Assembly: GCF_000813125.1 (NCBI RefSeq)
Contig: NZ_BASE01000071.1
Span: forward strand, 62,001-126,000
Source of the DNA: Mesobacillus selenatarsenatis SF-1
Lineage (GTDB): Bacteria > Bacillota > Bacilli > Bacillales > Cytobacillaceae
DNA length: 64,000 nt
Reading direction: 5' to 3'
Positions 1 through 8,866 of the stretch are shown here, piece after piece. The notes below the pieces were generated by a model. The model worked only from the letters and a program-made list of their open reading frames with translations, did not search any database and was not told the DNA's origin. The position numbers and the translations under genes were made by a program. The number at the start of each line of letters is the position of its first letter. The stretch's first letter is position 1.

Positions 1-456
1 ACCCACCAGCCTTGATAGACGCTGCGTGCCGCCTGCACCTGGAATGATGCCCCAGCTCACCTCTGTCATGCCCATCAAGGCGCTTTCAGCAGCAATTTTA
101 AAATCACAGGCCAACATCAATTCAAACCCGCCGCCAAAAGCAAAACCGTTCACAGCAGCAATCGTCGGCTGAGGCAGTTCGGCAATCGCACTGAAAACAT
201 CGCGAATCTTTTTTACATTGCGGCGCACTTCTTCCTCAGTAAGATGCTTCCTTTCTTTCAAGTCCGCACCAGCGCTGAAGGATTTCTCCCCTGCTCCTGT
301 AAAAATGACGACTCTCACGTCTGAATCTGTATGCAGCATGTCTACTAAATCCCCTAGCTCCTGGAGTGTTTCATAATTGAAGCAATTTAACGATTCCGGA
401 CGGTCAATCGTTACATATGCGATATGCTGCTCTTTCTGCAATTTGATGTTTTTCAT
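1..456 (-). CDS. enoyl-CoA hydratase/isomerase family protein (partial, 3' end outside window)
   Basis: The first 152 codons of a crotonase-family enzyme are present; the C-terminus is beyond the left edge. The N-terminus has the crotonase pattern: a YVTIDRPE segment, the oxyanion-hole segment FSAGADLKER, and the second loop AFGGGFELMLACDF. The ATG touches the thiolase stop codon with no gap, and its Shine-Dalgarno (AGGAGAGAG) lies inside the end of the thiolase gene, so the two are translationally coupled. By context it is a third hydratase/isomerase of the phenylacetate operon or a general beta-oxidation hydratase; sequence alone does not choose between them. Confidence 0.85.
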   Translation of the reverse strand, partial: MKNIKLQKEQHIAYVTIDRPESLNCFNYETLQELGDLVDMLHTDSDVRVVIFTGAGEKSFSAGADLKERKHLTEEEVRRNVKKIRDVFSAIAELPQPTIAAVNGFAFGGGFELMLACDFKIAAESALMGMTEVSWGIIPGAGGTQRLSRLVG

Positions 457-1665
457 TTATCTCTCTCCTATATTTTCGATGATCGTGGCGATTCCCTGGC
501 CGACACCTACACACATGGTCGCAAGTCCATACTTGGAATCCCGCTTTTTCATTTCATATAAAAGGGTTGTCAAAATCCTCGCTCCACTTGCTCCCAGCGG
601 GTGACCGAATGCGATTGCTCCCCCATTGACATTCACCTTTGACTGATCCAGCCCCAGCTCCTGGATGCATCCTATTGACTGGGCTGCGAAAGCCTCGTTC
701 AATTCAATCAAATCGATATCTCCAACGGCCAGATTGGCACGCTTTAGAGCCTTTTGAACTGCATATACAGGCCCCATGCCCATAATCGATGGTTCCAGTC
801 CCGCTGTAGAAGACACAATATATTTTGCCAGCGGCTTTAAGCCAAGCTCCTCCGCTTTTTCACGGCTCATCAATAACAATGCCGATGCACCATCATTCAC
901 ACCTGATGCATTCCCAGCAGTAACAGTGCCATCCTTAAATAAGGGTTTCAGTTTTGCCAGCTTTTCGACTGTAGTTCCTGGGCGTGGATGCTCGTCAGTA
1001 TCAATCACTGTCTTATTACCCTTTTTATCTTCATAAACAACAGGAACGATTTCATTTTCAAAGCGCCCGGTCTCCATCGCTTTTTGAGCGCGAAGCTGGC
1101 TTTCTGCAGCGAATTCATCCTGGGCTTCCCTGGAAATGCGATACTTTTTTGCTACATTTTCTGCCGTCTCAGGCATACTGTCCGTACCGTACATTTCCTT
1201 CAGCTTGCTGTTCACAAAACGCCAGCCAATGGTTGTATCAAACATTTCCATATTGCCGCGCGGGAATTCAGCGTTAGGCTTTGCCATCACGAATGGCGCC
1301 CTTGTCATACTTTCCGTTCCTCCTGCGATGAAGATGTCACCTTCACCTGCTAAAATCGCTCTTGCTGCATAGTTGACTGCATCAAGTCCGGAGCCGCACA
1401 AACGATTGATTGTTGTACCGGCAACCTCGACTGGCAGTCCTGCCAAAAGGCCTGACATTCTTGCGACGTTTCGATTATCTTCGCCTGCCTGGTTCGCATT
1501 ACCCAAAACTACCTCTTCAATTTCAGCTGCAGGTACGTCTGGATTGCGCTCGACCAACGCCTTGATGACAACCGCGCCTAAATCATCCGGGCGGATATGG
1601 CGAAGACTGCCATTGTATCTTCCTATCGGTGTCCTGACTGCATCGACAATTACAACTTCTTTCAT
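457..1665 (-). CDS. paaJ: acetyl-CoA acyltransferase, probably 3-oxoadipyl-CoA thiolase
   Basis: Thiolase of 402 residues, normal length for the family. The acyl-accepting cysteine is in [14 protein letters not shown], the catalytic histidine in [13 protein letters not shown], and the second cysteine in CVGVGQG near the C-terminus. It should cleave a 3-oxoacyl-CoA with CoA, in this operon most likely 3-oxoadipyl-CoA to succinyl-CoA and acetyl-CoA, the last step of phenylacetate degradation. I chose the second ATG (1665): AGGAGG lies 6 nt before it, whereas the first ATG at 1671 directly abuts the ribosome binding site. Substrate is inferred from neighbours; family assignment is certain. Confidence 0.88.
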   Translation of the reverse strand: MKEVVIVDAVRTPIGRYNGSLRHIRPDDLGAVVIKALVERNPDVPAAEIEEVVLGNANQAGEDNRNVARMSGLLAGLPVEVAGTTINRLCGSGLDAVNYAARAILAGEGDIFIAGGTESMTRAPFVMAKPNAEFPRGNMEMFDTTIGWRFVNSKLKEMYGTDSMPETAENVAKKYRISREAQDEFAAESQLRAQKAMETGRFENEIVPVVYEDKKGNKTVIDTDEHPRPGTTVEKLAKLKPLFKDGTVTAGNASGVNDGASALLLMSREKAEELGLKPLAKYIVSSTAGLEPSIMGMGPVYAVQKALKRANLAVGDIDLIELNEAFAAQSIGCIQELGLDQSKVNVNGGAIAFGHPLGASGARILTTLLYEMKKRDSKYGLATMCVGVGQGIATIIENIGER

Positions 1666-1677
1666 TGCCATCCTCCT

Positions 1678-2541
1678 TTATTTAGTGGTAACTGACTCTC
1701 TATAATCGTACACACCGCGCCCGGTCTTCCTGCCGAGGCGGCCTGCTTTTACATATTGTTCAAGCAATGGTGCAGGGCGGTATTTTTCCCCAAGCTTCTC
1801 ATGCAGGTACTTCAAGTTATTCAATCGTGTATCCAGCCCAACAAGGTCGCCCAACTCGAATGGGCCCATCGGATAATTTAACCCTAGCTTAATAGCCTTA
1901 TCGATATCCTCGGGGCTGCCCAATCCTTCCTGAAGCATGTAAAAGGCTTCATTGCCGACTAGCGCGCTGATTCGACTTGTGACAAAACCAGGGAATTCGT
2001 TGACGATGACGGTTTCCTTGCCCATCTGTATTGCAGCCTTCTGGATCGCTCCAGCTGTTTCATCGCTAGTTTCCAGACCGCGAATGATTTCAACAAGCGG
2101 CATTTTATGTACAGGATTGAAGAAGTGCATGGCGATAACCTTCTCAGGACGCTTTGTAAAAGAGGCGATTTCAGTAGGACTCATTGTCGAAGTATTGGAC
2201 GCAAACAGGCAATGTTCAGGTGCATGCTGGTCAATCACTTCAAAAATCGTTTTCTTGATATCTATTTTTTCAGGGACTGCTTCGATAACAAGGTCAGCAT
2301 CCTTCACGTTATCAGCGAGGAAATTTGAGTAATTGAGTCTTGCTTTCGCCAACTCTGCGTCTTCTTGAATGATTTTGCCCCTGGCAATTCCTTTTTCAAA
2401 AATGTTGTTGATTTCCCGTTCGGCGTTAAGAAGTTGTTTTTCATCAACATCGATCAATACAGTATCAAAACCGCCCAGGCAACTGACGTAGGCAATCCCT
2501 CTGCCCATGACGCCTGAACCAATTACGACGAGTTTCTTCAT
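1678..2541 (-). CDS. paaH: 3-hydroxyacyl-CoA dehydrogenase (NAD-dependent)
   Basis: A 287-residue 3-hydroxyacyl-CoA dehydrogenase. The N-terminal Rossmann fold shows VIGSGVMGRGIAYVS; later come NTSTMSPTEIAS and the catalytic-histidine segment AMHFFNPVHKMPLVEII; the C-terminal half is the 3HCDH dimerisation domain. It should oxidise 3-hydroxyadipyl-CoA to 3-oxoadipyl-CoA in the phenylacetate pathway, or 3-hydroxybutyryl-CoA in a general pathway. The start MKKLVVIGSG is preceded by AGGAGG with 8-nt spacing; a longer reading upstream has no such site. The gene lies 12 nt from the thiolase. Confidence 0.88.
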   Translation of the reverse strand: MKKLVVIGSGVMGRGIAYVSCLGGFDTVLIDVDEKQLLNAEREINNIFEKGIARGKIIQEDAELAKARLNYSNFLADNVKDADLVIEAVPEKIDIKKTIFEVIDQHAPEHCLFASNTSTMSPTEIASFTKRPEKVIAMHFFNPVHKMPLVEIIRGLETSDETAGAIQKAAIQMGKETVIVNEFPGFVTSRISALVGNEAFYMLQEGLGSPEDIDKAIKLGLNYPMGPFELGDLVGLDTRLNNLKYLHEKLGEKYRPAPLLEQYVKAGRLGRKTGRGVYDYRESVTTK

Positions 2542-2570
2542 TATATAAACCTCCTGTAGTAAACATTGAA

Positions 2571-2602
2571 AGGCGAGCACCCGAATCGAGGAGTGCTCGC
2601 CT
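2571..2602. terminator. 10-bp hairpin between the aldehyde dehydrogenase gene and paaH
   Basis: AGGCGAGCAC pairs perfectly with GTGCTCGCCT around a 12-nt loop. On the plus strand a T-run follows directly, while on the minus strand, the direction of the operon, the hairpin is followed only by a weak TTTCAATGTTT. It may therefore attenuate or protect the operon transcript rather than end it. Confidence 0.55.
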
Positions 2603-2607
2603 CTTTT

Positions 2608-4125
2608 TTATACGTTAAACGGGTTAAGCGGGCGGCTGCCGTAATAAGAGACGATACTCTTAGTTTCTGTATATAAATCTAGTGTTTCGATGCTGAGCTC
2701 ACGGCCGAATCCTGATTGCTTATAACCCCCGAATGGTGTGCCAGGGAAAGCCGAGAATGGACAGTTGATCATGACGATTCCTGCTTGGATCAACTTAGAA
2801 ACTCTGGTAGCACGACCGTAGTCCTTCGTCCAGATGGCAGATCCCAGTCCATATTCACTATCATTTGCTAGTTTGACAGCTTCTTTTTCATCCTTGAACT
2901 TCATGACGACAACAACCGGTCCGAAGATTTCTTCTTTAACAGCCTTCATGCTGTGGTCTGTATCAGCGATGATGGTCGGCTCATACCAGTAGCCATTTTC
3001 ATAGCCTTCCAGATTGGCGGCCTTTCCGCCTGTTAAAACTTGTGCTCCATCAGCAACCGCTGATTTCACATATCCATCGATGACATCCATTTGGTCCTGG
3101 CTAATGACAGCGCCGACATGAGTATCCTTTTCAAAAGGATTTCCAAGCTTAAGCTGCTTTGTTTTTGCCACGAATTTCTCCATGAACTCATCATATACAT
3201 CCTCATGGACATACAAACGAGAACGTGCTTCGCAAGATTGACCTGTATTGTAGAAGATCCCGAATAGAGAGCCCGCTACTGCAGCATCAACATCTGCATC
3301 TTCGAAAACGATGCTCGGTGACTTTCCGCCAAGCTCAAGTGTCACACGCTTTAGAGTCTGGGAAGCTCTTGCCATGATATCCTTGCCGATCGGAGTTGAG
3401 CCTGTGAACGCAACTTTGTCGACTTTATCGTGCTCGACTAGATAGTTCCCTACTACTGAACCAGAACCCGGAATAACGTTCACAACACCTTCTGGTACAC
3501 CGGCTTCGATACAGATTTCACCGAGCAGGATTGCCGATAATGGTGTCAGTGATGCTGGTTTGACGACAACCGAGCAACCTACTGCAATCGCAGGGGCGAT
3601 TTTCCATGCCGCCATCATCATCGGATAGTTCCAAGGAATGATCTGGGCACAAACGCCGACCGGCTCTTTTTCAGTGATATTCTGGAATGCACCAGGCATG
3701 CTGTTCACAGCTCCGCGGTGGCTGACAATCGCACCTGCGTAAAATTCGAAATCCTCGATCGCCTGCATCACCTGTCCCTGTGCAGCAGCAAGGGATTTTC
3801 CTGTATCAAGAATCTCCAACTCTACCAGTTCATTGAAACGTGAGCGCATGATTGAAGCGATCTTATTCAGTGTGCGTGAGCGCTTGTTCACAGGGAAATG
3901 ACGCCACTTACCAAAATCGAACGCATTTCTTGCCGCCTGTACCGCAAGCTCTGCGTCTTCTTTTGAGGCCTTCGCCACAGTTGCAACTTCCTCGCCTGTC
4001 GCTGGATTGTAGACTTTGTACGTTTCACCATTGACACTGTCCTGGCGAACTCCATTGATGATTAGCTGATATGTCTCGCGTTTTACTGCCATTGCTTCGA
4101 ATTTTTGTTCTTTAACTGTTGTCAC
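2608..4125 (-). CDS. NAD(P)-dependent aldehyde dehydrogenase of the phenylacetate operon
   Basis: Aldehyde dehydrogenase superfamily protein of 505 residues. Visible motifs: the NAD-binding PWNYP and VAFTGSTPIG segments, the glutamate motif LELGGKSPS, the nucleophile motif NTGQSCEAR, and EEIFGPVVVV near the end. It has no C-terminal MaoC-like hydratase domain, so it is not a full-length PaaZ fusion; it could oxidise the semialdehyde produced after ring opening or phenylacetaldehyde. I prefer the GTG at 4125: AAGGAG lies 9 nt upstream of it, whereas the ATG at 4134 abuts the site. Substrate is inferred from context. Confidence 0.85.
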   Translation of the reverse strand: MTTVKEQKFEAMAVKRETYQLIINGVRQDSVNGETYKVYNPATGEEVATVAKASKEDAELAVQAARNAFDFGKWRHFPVNKRSRTLNKIASIMRSRFNELVELEILDTGKSLAAAQGQVMQAIEDFEFYAGAIVSHRGAVNSMPGAFQNITEKEPVGVCAQIIPWNYPMMMAAWKIAPAIAVGCSVVVKPASLTPLSAILLGEICIEAGVPEGVVNVIPGSGSVVGNYLVEHDKVDKVAFTGSTPIGKDIMARASQTLKRVTLELGGKSPSIVFEDADVDAAVAGSLFGIFYNTGQSCEARSRLYVHEDVYDEFMEKFVAKTKQLKLGNPFEKDTHVGAVISQDQMDVIDGYVKSAVADGAQVLTGGKAANLEGYENGYWYEPTIIADTDHSMKAVKEEIFGPVVVVMKFKDEKEAVKLANDSEYGLGSAIWTKDYGRATRVSKLIQAGIVMINCPFSAFPGTPFGGYKQSGFGRELSIETLDLYTETKSIVSYYGSRPLNPFNV

Positions 4126-4162
4126 GCGTAACATCTCCTTTTAGTAGATTGATTGATCGAAT

Positions 4163-4936
4163 TTAGTCACCCTTGAAAACCGGTTTTCTTTTTTCCATGA
4201 ACGCTTGGACGCCTTCCTTATGGTCGGCAGTCTGCCCGGCAATTCGCTGGCTCTGGGCATCCCTCTCGAGATAGTCTTCGAGATTTGAATGCCAGCTGGC
4301 TTTCAGGTTCCTTTTAATCAGGCCGATTGCCTTCGTTGGCATATTGGCAAGTTTTTCTGCAAATGCAGCGACATTGTCGTTCCAGTTGTCCAAAGAGTAG
4401 ACTTCCGTGACCAGACCAAAATCCTTTGCCTTATCTGCCGGTATTTTTTCTCCGAACACAGCAAGCTCCATCGCTTTCGCGTGGCCAATAAGTCGAGGAA
4501 GATAATACAGATTGCCGGCATCCGGCACAAGGCCGACATGGATAAACGCTTCTACAAAACTTGCTTTTTCCGATGCGATCCTGAAATCACAGGCAAGCGC
4601 AAGGCTCATTCCAGCTCCTGCCGCGACTCCATTTACTGCAGCAATCACTGGCTTTTCACAACGTTCAAGTTCCAGCAGCATCGGATTATAGCGTTTACGA
4701 AGTACCTCGCCATGATCCATTTCATCCGTAACCCCTGCCAAATCCTCTCCTGAACAAAATGCCCGGCCTGCACCAGTGATGACCAGGGCTCTTACCTCTT
4801 TGTCACGGGAAGCAGACTTGATTGCACTCTGGATATCCTTATTCAACTGCTCTGTGAAGGCATTCAATTTATCAGGACGGTTCAGGGTAATGTAGGCTAC
4901 CTGATTCCGCACTTCATATAAAACGGTTTCAAACAC
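4163..4936 (-). CDS. paaG: enoyl-CoA hydratase/isomerase, PaaG-like
   Basis: Crotonase-family protein of 257 residues. It shows LNRPDKLNAF near the N-terminus, the oxyanion-hole segment FCSGEDLAGV, and AAGAGMSLALACDFRIA. The segment VGLVPDAGNLYYLPRLIG, with Asp rather than Glu at the second acidic position, is characteristic of PaaG-type isomerases, which convert the ring epoxide to oxepin-CoA. Starts with GTG preceded by GGGGG. It lies 14 nt downstream of the next hydratase gene. The PaaG/PaaF split between this gene and its neighbour is my inference; membership of the operon is clear. Confidence 0.78.
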   Translation of the reverse strand: MFETVLYEVRNQVAYITLNRPDKLNAFTEQLNKDIQSAIKSASRDKEVRALVITGAGRAFCSGEDLAGVTDEMDHGEVLRKRYNPMLLELERCEKPVIAAVNGVAAGAGMSLALACDFRIASEKASFVEAFIHVGLVPDAGNLYYLPRLIGHAKAMELAVFGEKIPADKAKDFGLVTEVYSLDNWNDNVAAFAEKLANMPTKAIGLIKRNLKASWHSNLEDYLERDAQSQRIAGQTADHKEGVQAFMEKRKPVFKGD

Positions 4937-4950
4937 AGCTATGTACCCCC

Positions 4951-5730
4951 TTATTTCCCTTTAAAATCCGGCTTCCGTTTTTCCTTGAAAGCCCTCATGC
5001 CTTCCTTCTGATCTTCTGTCGCAAAAAGCATGTAGAAGTTTTTGCGCTCGTATTGCATTCCTTCATATAAAGGATAATCAACCGCTTTCAAAATGGATTC
5101 CTTGATCAGCCTTACTGCGATTGGAGCCTGATTCGCGATTGTGTCCGCAAATTTCAGCGTCTCCTCCATCAGAACTTCTTCAGCAAAAGTCGAATTGATG
5201 ATTCCATGGTGCAAGGCATCTTTTGCAGAAATCCGTTTGCCGCTAAGAATCCACTCCATCGCCTTTGTTTTGCCGACGAGCTTTGTCAGCCTTTGCGTAC
5301 CTCCTGCTCCCGGCATGACACCTAGATTGACTTCCGGGAACCCGAACTCCGCATTTTCGGCAGCGAACAGCATATCGCAGCAAAGTGCCAATTCAAAGGC
5401 ACCGCCAAGAGCGAACCCGTGTACAGCCCCGATGACCGGTTTTTTAATCCAGGCAAGTCGGTCCCAGTCAGTGAACTGGTTCAACGTTTCCATTGAGACC
5501 GCGTCAGCATCCATCATTTCATCGATATCGGCGCCTGCAGCAAATGCCCGGCCCTTACCTGCGAGGATAATCACCTTAATATCAGCATTTTCATCGTATG
5601 CTTCCATAGCCGAAAGCACCTCAGAAACCATTTGCCTGTTCAGGGCATTCAGGACCTTCGGGCGATTCAGCTCGATTAATCCGACTTGGCCTTTTACAGA
5701 CGTTTCTATCATTTCATAATTTTTATTCAT
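4951..5730 (-). CDS. paaF: enoyl-CoA hydratase, PaaF-like
   Basis: A 259-residue crotonase. Motifs: LNRPKVLNALN, the oxyanion-hole segment FAAGADIDEM, and FALGGAFELALCCDMLFAAE followed by EFGFPEVNLGVMPGAGGTQRL, where both catalytic glutamates (ENAEFGFPE region) are present as in true hydratases. It should hydrate 2,3-dehydroadipyl-CoA. Its ATG overlaps the end of the EthD-family gene by 8 nt, so the two are coupled. The C-terminal MRAFKEKRKPDFKGK matches the family end. Confidence 0.82.
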   Translation of the reverse strand: MNKNYEMIETSVKGQVGLIELNRPKVLNALNRQMVSEVLSAMEAYDENADIKVIILAGKGRAFAAGADIDEMMDADAVSMETLNQFTDWDRLAWIKKPVIGAVHGFALGGAFELALCCDMLFAAENAEFGFPEVNLGVMPGAGGTQRLTKLVGKTKAMEWILSGKRISAKDALHHGIINSTFAEEVLMEETLKFADTIANQAPIAVRLIKESILKAVDYPLYEGMQYERKNFYMLFATEDQKEGMRAFKEKRKPDFKGK

Positions 5731-6031
5731 TCACTTCTTCACCGATCATCATCGTGACCAGATCACCCGCAAAGCTCATAACATCCTTTCCAGAAGCTTT
5801 GCCTTCAGCAGATTTCATGCCGGCTTTTAATGCTTCATGGTCGTCATAGTACATTTCGCACATTAAATAATATTTGCCTTCTCCACCCATTGGGCTGCCG
5901 ACGATGCGTGTCACTTCCATTTTGCGAAGACCAGGAATTTTTGCTGTCAACGGAGCGTGCGTTTCAAAATAATGCTTGTCAAATGCCTCTTTGTCCTGTG
6001 GATGCTTGTAGATCGCGATTAGTTTTACCAT
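5723..6031 (-). CDS. EthD family protein inside the phenylacetate operon
   Basis: A 102-residue ferredoxin-like fold (dimeric alpha/beta barrel) protein. The opening MVKLIAIYKHPQDKEAFDKHYFETHAPL is the EthD signature, with the HYFETHAPL histidines. EthD-family members occur with oxygenase systems, and their exact chemistry is generally unknown. Position between paaD and paaF with an 8-nt overlap into paaF argues for a role in ring epoxide or oxepin handling, but this is inference. RBS GGGAGAG precedes the ATG. Family call is firm; function is open. Confidence 0.85.
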   Translation of the reverse strand: MVKLIAIYKHPQDKEAFDKHYFETHAPLTAKIPGLRKMEVTRIVGSPMGGEGKYYLMCEMYYDDHEALKAGMKSAEGKASGKDVMSFAGDLVTMMIGEEVNE

Positions 6032-6146
6032 TAAAAATCTCTCCCTTTTCTTCTAAAGTTTTATAGACCAAATAGAATATATGCTTTTCTTCTTGAAGCT
6101 ATTAATCAATTGATATGACAACAGGGAATCTTTTTCGATTTTGTTC

Positions 6147-6629
6147 TCACATCAAAGTTGATACTGGTTTCATTGCCTCGAATGGATTTTTGCACGACTT
6201 GCAGTATAAAATGCTGCGGCAAGCAGTTGGACCAAAGAGGTTTTCCATCGTCGTATAGGTAGATCCGCAGTAAGGGCAATCAGCCTGCCACTCACCCGTT
6301 TCTGTAATATGTCTTGGCGGCGGAGCGATGCCGAATTCCTTCAGCTTTTCCCTGCCCAAATCACTTACCCGATCTGAAGTCCAGGGCGGGTGGAAAATGA
6401 ATTTCACGTCCACTTTCTCAACTTCATCAATGGATGAAACTGCTTTGACGACATTATTTTTGATGATATCTAGCGCTGGGCAGCCCATGAAGGTCGGCAA
6501 CAACTTTATCAAGACTCCATCATGAATGATTTCGAGTTCTTCGAGCATCCCTAATTCAATAATCGATACACTGTCGATCTCAGGGTCTTTGACGCTTTGC
6601 AACGCTTCGATGATTTTCTCTCTCAGCAT
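6147..6629 (-). CDS. paaD: phenylacetyl-CoA 1,2-epoxidase subunit PaaD
   Basis: A 160-residue protein with an N-terminal MIP18/DUF59-type domain (about residues 1-95, with VKDPEIDSVSIIELGML and FMGCPALDIIKN) and a C-terminal zinc-ribbon-like tail holding CPYCGS and CKSCKNPF. This is the usual two-part build of PaaD, which is thought to help assemble or mature the epoxidase. The ATG follows the paaC stop by 6 nt, with GGTGA as ribosome binding site. Family and context agree, so I am confident. Confidence 0.92.
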   Translation of the reverse strand: MLREKIIEALQSVKDPEIDSVSIIELGMLEELEIIHDGVLIKLLPTFMGCPALDIIKNNVVKAVSSIDEVEKVDVKFIFHPPWTSDRVSDLGREKLKEFGIAPPPRHITETGEWQADCPYCGSTYTTMENLFGPTACRSILYCKSCKNPFEAMKPVSTLM

Positions 6630-6635
6630 CAGGCA

Positions 6636-7455
6636 TCACCAGCTCGCTGCCGGATCAAAGTTGTAGACTTCGCCTAATGTATCGAGAGCAGTCTGCAGAT
6701 CAGAAGTATGCTCGCCGTTTCTTCCATTTCCGCTCTTTGTCCCGAAATTCTTCGGCATCTTAAGGTCCAGGGATTCAAAAACAGGTATCATCATTTGCAT
6801 CCATCTCGTTTTCAAATCATCCTCTGAATCTATCAAATTGTGCCTCGTGAACTCATCGCCCTGTGCCCCCATGGAGAACAAGCCTTCAAGTTCATCAAAA
6901 GCCTTCTCCATCGCCGCTTCCATCCTGGTTCTCGCTTCTCCACCTGCACTCACAAGCTGAGAGAACCACGTCTTCCAGTGCAACAGATGGTAGTAAAGTT
7001 CCATATTGATCTTTACCGCTGCTTCCGCCAATGGCTGGTATGATGAATTCTTCAGGGACTCCATTTTCACTTTTTTTGGCCTGGGCGTAAAAATAGTTTC
7101 TCACAACCGCGAATGCCCAGTCATAATGCGGTTCTGTCAAATACGTACCCGGACCGTTTACTTGTTCTAGTAAAATCGCATTCTTCCGTTCTGCAGCTGG
7201 CCTTGCATGTGCGAGTTGGTCTGGATCACCGGCTCCCAGGTCGCTTAGAAGCTGATAGAACATCGCCGCGTGACCCATTGTATCCTGGCTGATTGAGGAA
7301 AAAGCGACATCCTCTTCAATATGAGGAGCGAGTCCTAGCCACTCGGAACCACGGTAGGCGATCATGAAATCATCATCCGCAAGCTGGAACAGGAGTCCAA
7401 CTGCAGCGTCGCGAAGGGCTTCATTTTTCAACGCATCTTCAAGTTCATATTTCAT
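6636..7455 (-). pseudogene. paaC: phenylacetyl-CoA 1,2-epoxidase structural subunit PaaC, frameshifted
   Basis: The gene is present in two overlapping frames. Frame one starts at the ATG at 7455 (a 4-nt ATGA overlap with paaB) and gives MKYELEDALKNEALRD through RNYFYAQAKK. The family sequence then continues in another frame as MESLKNSSYQPLAEAAVKIN through DPAASW. The switch falls in an A7 run (T7 at 7071-7077 on the plus strand); six A residues would restore one reading frame of about 272 residues, the normal PaaC length. PaaC is the non-catalytic partner that scaffolds PaaA, so loss should disable the epoxidase. A sequencing error in the run is as likely as a real mutation. Confidence 0.9.
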
Positions 7456-7799
7456 TTCTCCTGCTTCCCTCCCCATGACAAAATCTCTTTTTCATCAAGC
7501 ATTTCCTGCTCATAGTGGCGCCATTTCTTTTTCAAATAGCCATAGCCTTTTGTATTGCGGTAATCTTTGTTATCGAGCCTTTGCAATGTTTGGCGCTCTT
7601 CAAGCGACATCTTTCTGACATCGTCCCGCTTGACGACCCAAATATCAGCAACCGGTTCCCGCCGCATGAAATTTTCCTGTGCCAGTACAAGGGCCATCTC
7701 GTGGTTCGGTGCCAGCAATGAGAACTGGTACTGCATAGGTGATGTGGCAGTCCGCTTGCTGAACACTTCAAATTCCTGATAAAATCCATTCCCAGACAT
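7452..7799 (-). CDS. paaB: phenylacetyl-CoA 1,2-epoxidase subunit PaaB
   Basis: A 115-residue PaaB: the FEVFSKRTATSPMQYQFSLL opening, the segment ALVLAQENFMRREPVADIWVV and the C-terminal KGYGYLKKKWRHYEQEML are typical. PaaB bridges PaaAC heterodimers in the multicomponent oxygenase and is not itself catalytic. It lies 50 nt downstream of paaA and overlaps paaC by 4 nt. The length is slightly above the usual ~95 residues because of the tail after HYEQ. Confidence 0.92.
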   Translation of the reverse strand: MSGNGFYQEFEVFSKRTATSPMQYQFSLLAPNHEMALVLAQENFMRREPVADIWVVKRDDVRKMSLEERQTLQRLDNKDYRNTKGYGYLKKKWRHYEQEMLDEKEILSWGGKQEK

Positions 7800-7849
7800 G
7801 AATTTTCGCTCCTTTCCTGTGGTATTCCGGGACAGCTGTCCCCTGTTGC

Positions 7850-8809
7850 TTATGCTTTAACACTCAATGCATCGATGACCCACTTGTTGTTACTGTAGGA
7901 AATCTCCCTCAGCCTTAAACGATCCTTTGATTTCGGGCCATTGTTCTTGATGATTTGCTTGAACTTGCTCCAATCTGGCTGCTTGTATTGCCACATGCCT
8001 GACTCCTGGTCGAAATGCATTGTTTCATCCGGCAGCTTCAGACCTAGCGACAGGACCCTCGGAATGTATTTTGTGAAAAAATCCTGGCGGAGCTCCTCGT
8101 TCGTTTTCGTCCTGATTCTGTATTTGATGGTTGTGTCTTGTTTCGAAGTTCCAGTCGTAGACGCATCTGCAGGACCGAAAAACATAAGAAGCGCTTCCCA
8201 CCAGCGGTCTAACGAATCCTGGATCATCGCTTTCTGCTCGTCTGTTCCTTCTGCAAGCGCCATGATGATCGCCTCGCCATGCTGGGCGTGGAAAACCTCC
8301 TCGGCACAGATACGCTTCAACGCTCTTGCGTATGGACCATAAGAAGCATCCAGCATATTCGTCTGGGATATGATTGCTGCACCATCAACAAGCCAGCCGA
8401 TCAATCCAGCATCTCCCCATGTTTTTGCTTCCATATGGAAAACATTGTGGAATTTCAAGTCGCCGGATAGTAAATCCTGAATGATGTTCTCGCGTGATTT
8501 TCCGAGCGGCTTCATCAAATCCTCGGCCACCCTTAAAAGCAGTTGTCCGTGTCCCATCTCATCCTGCACCTTCGCCATGATTCCCAGCTTTCTTTTTAAA
8601 GAAGGAGCTTTTGGCACCCATTCCTTTTCAGGGAGCGCGCCCATGATCTCACTGATGCCGTGCATTGAAATAAGCTTGATCAGTGTCATTCGATAGTCAC
8701 CCGGCATCCAGTCTTCTGCCTCGATTTTATCGCCAGCTTCGATTCGCTTCATGAAGTGCTCGTATTTAGCTTCTTCGGTCAGCTGGTCGAAGAAAATTGT
8801 GTTTTCCAT
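7850..8809 (-). CDS. paaA: phenylacetyl-CoA 1,2-epoxidase catalytic subunit PaaA
   Basis: A 319-residue ferritin-like di-iron oxygenase subunit. Two iron-binding E-x-x-H motifs are visible: EMGHGQ in the first half and EEVFHAQHGE in the second. It inserts one oxygen atom into phenylacetyl-CoA to form the 1,2-epoxide, using electrons from a reductase that is not encoded in this window. I begin at MENTIFFDQL because AGGAGG lies 8 nt upstream; 18 extra codons upstream have no support. It is the second gene of the operon, 57 nt after paaK. Confidence 0.94.
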   Translation of the reverse strand: MENTIFFDQLTEEAKYEHFMKRIEAGDKIEAEDWMPGDYRMTLIKLISMHGISEIMGALPEKEWVPKAPSLKRKLGIMAKVQDEMGHGQLLLRVAEDLMKPLGKSRENIIQDLLSGDLKFHNVFHMEAKTWGDAGLIGWLVDGAAIISQTNMLDASYGPYARALKRICAEEVFHAQHGEAIIMALAEGTDEQKAMIQDSLDRWWEALLMFFGPADASTTGTSKQDTTIKYRIRTKTNEELRQDFFTKYIPRVLSLGLKLPDETMHFDQESGMWQYKQPDWSKFKQIIKNNGPKSKDRLRLREISYSNNKWVIDALSVKA

Positions 8810-8866
8810 GCTGCCTACCTCCTTAGATTTAAGTTCCAATCGGTTCTTTTGTTTTATCAACAATCC

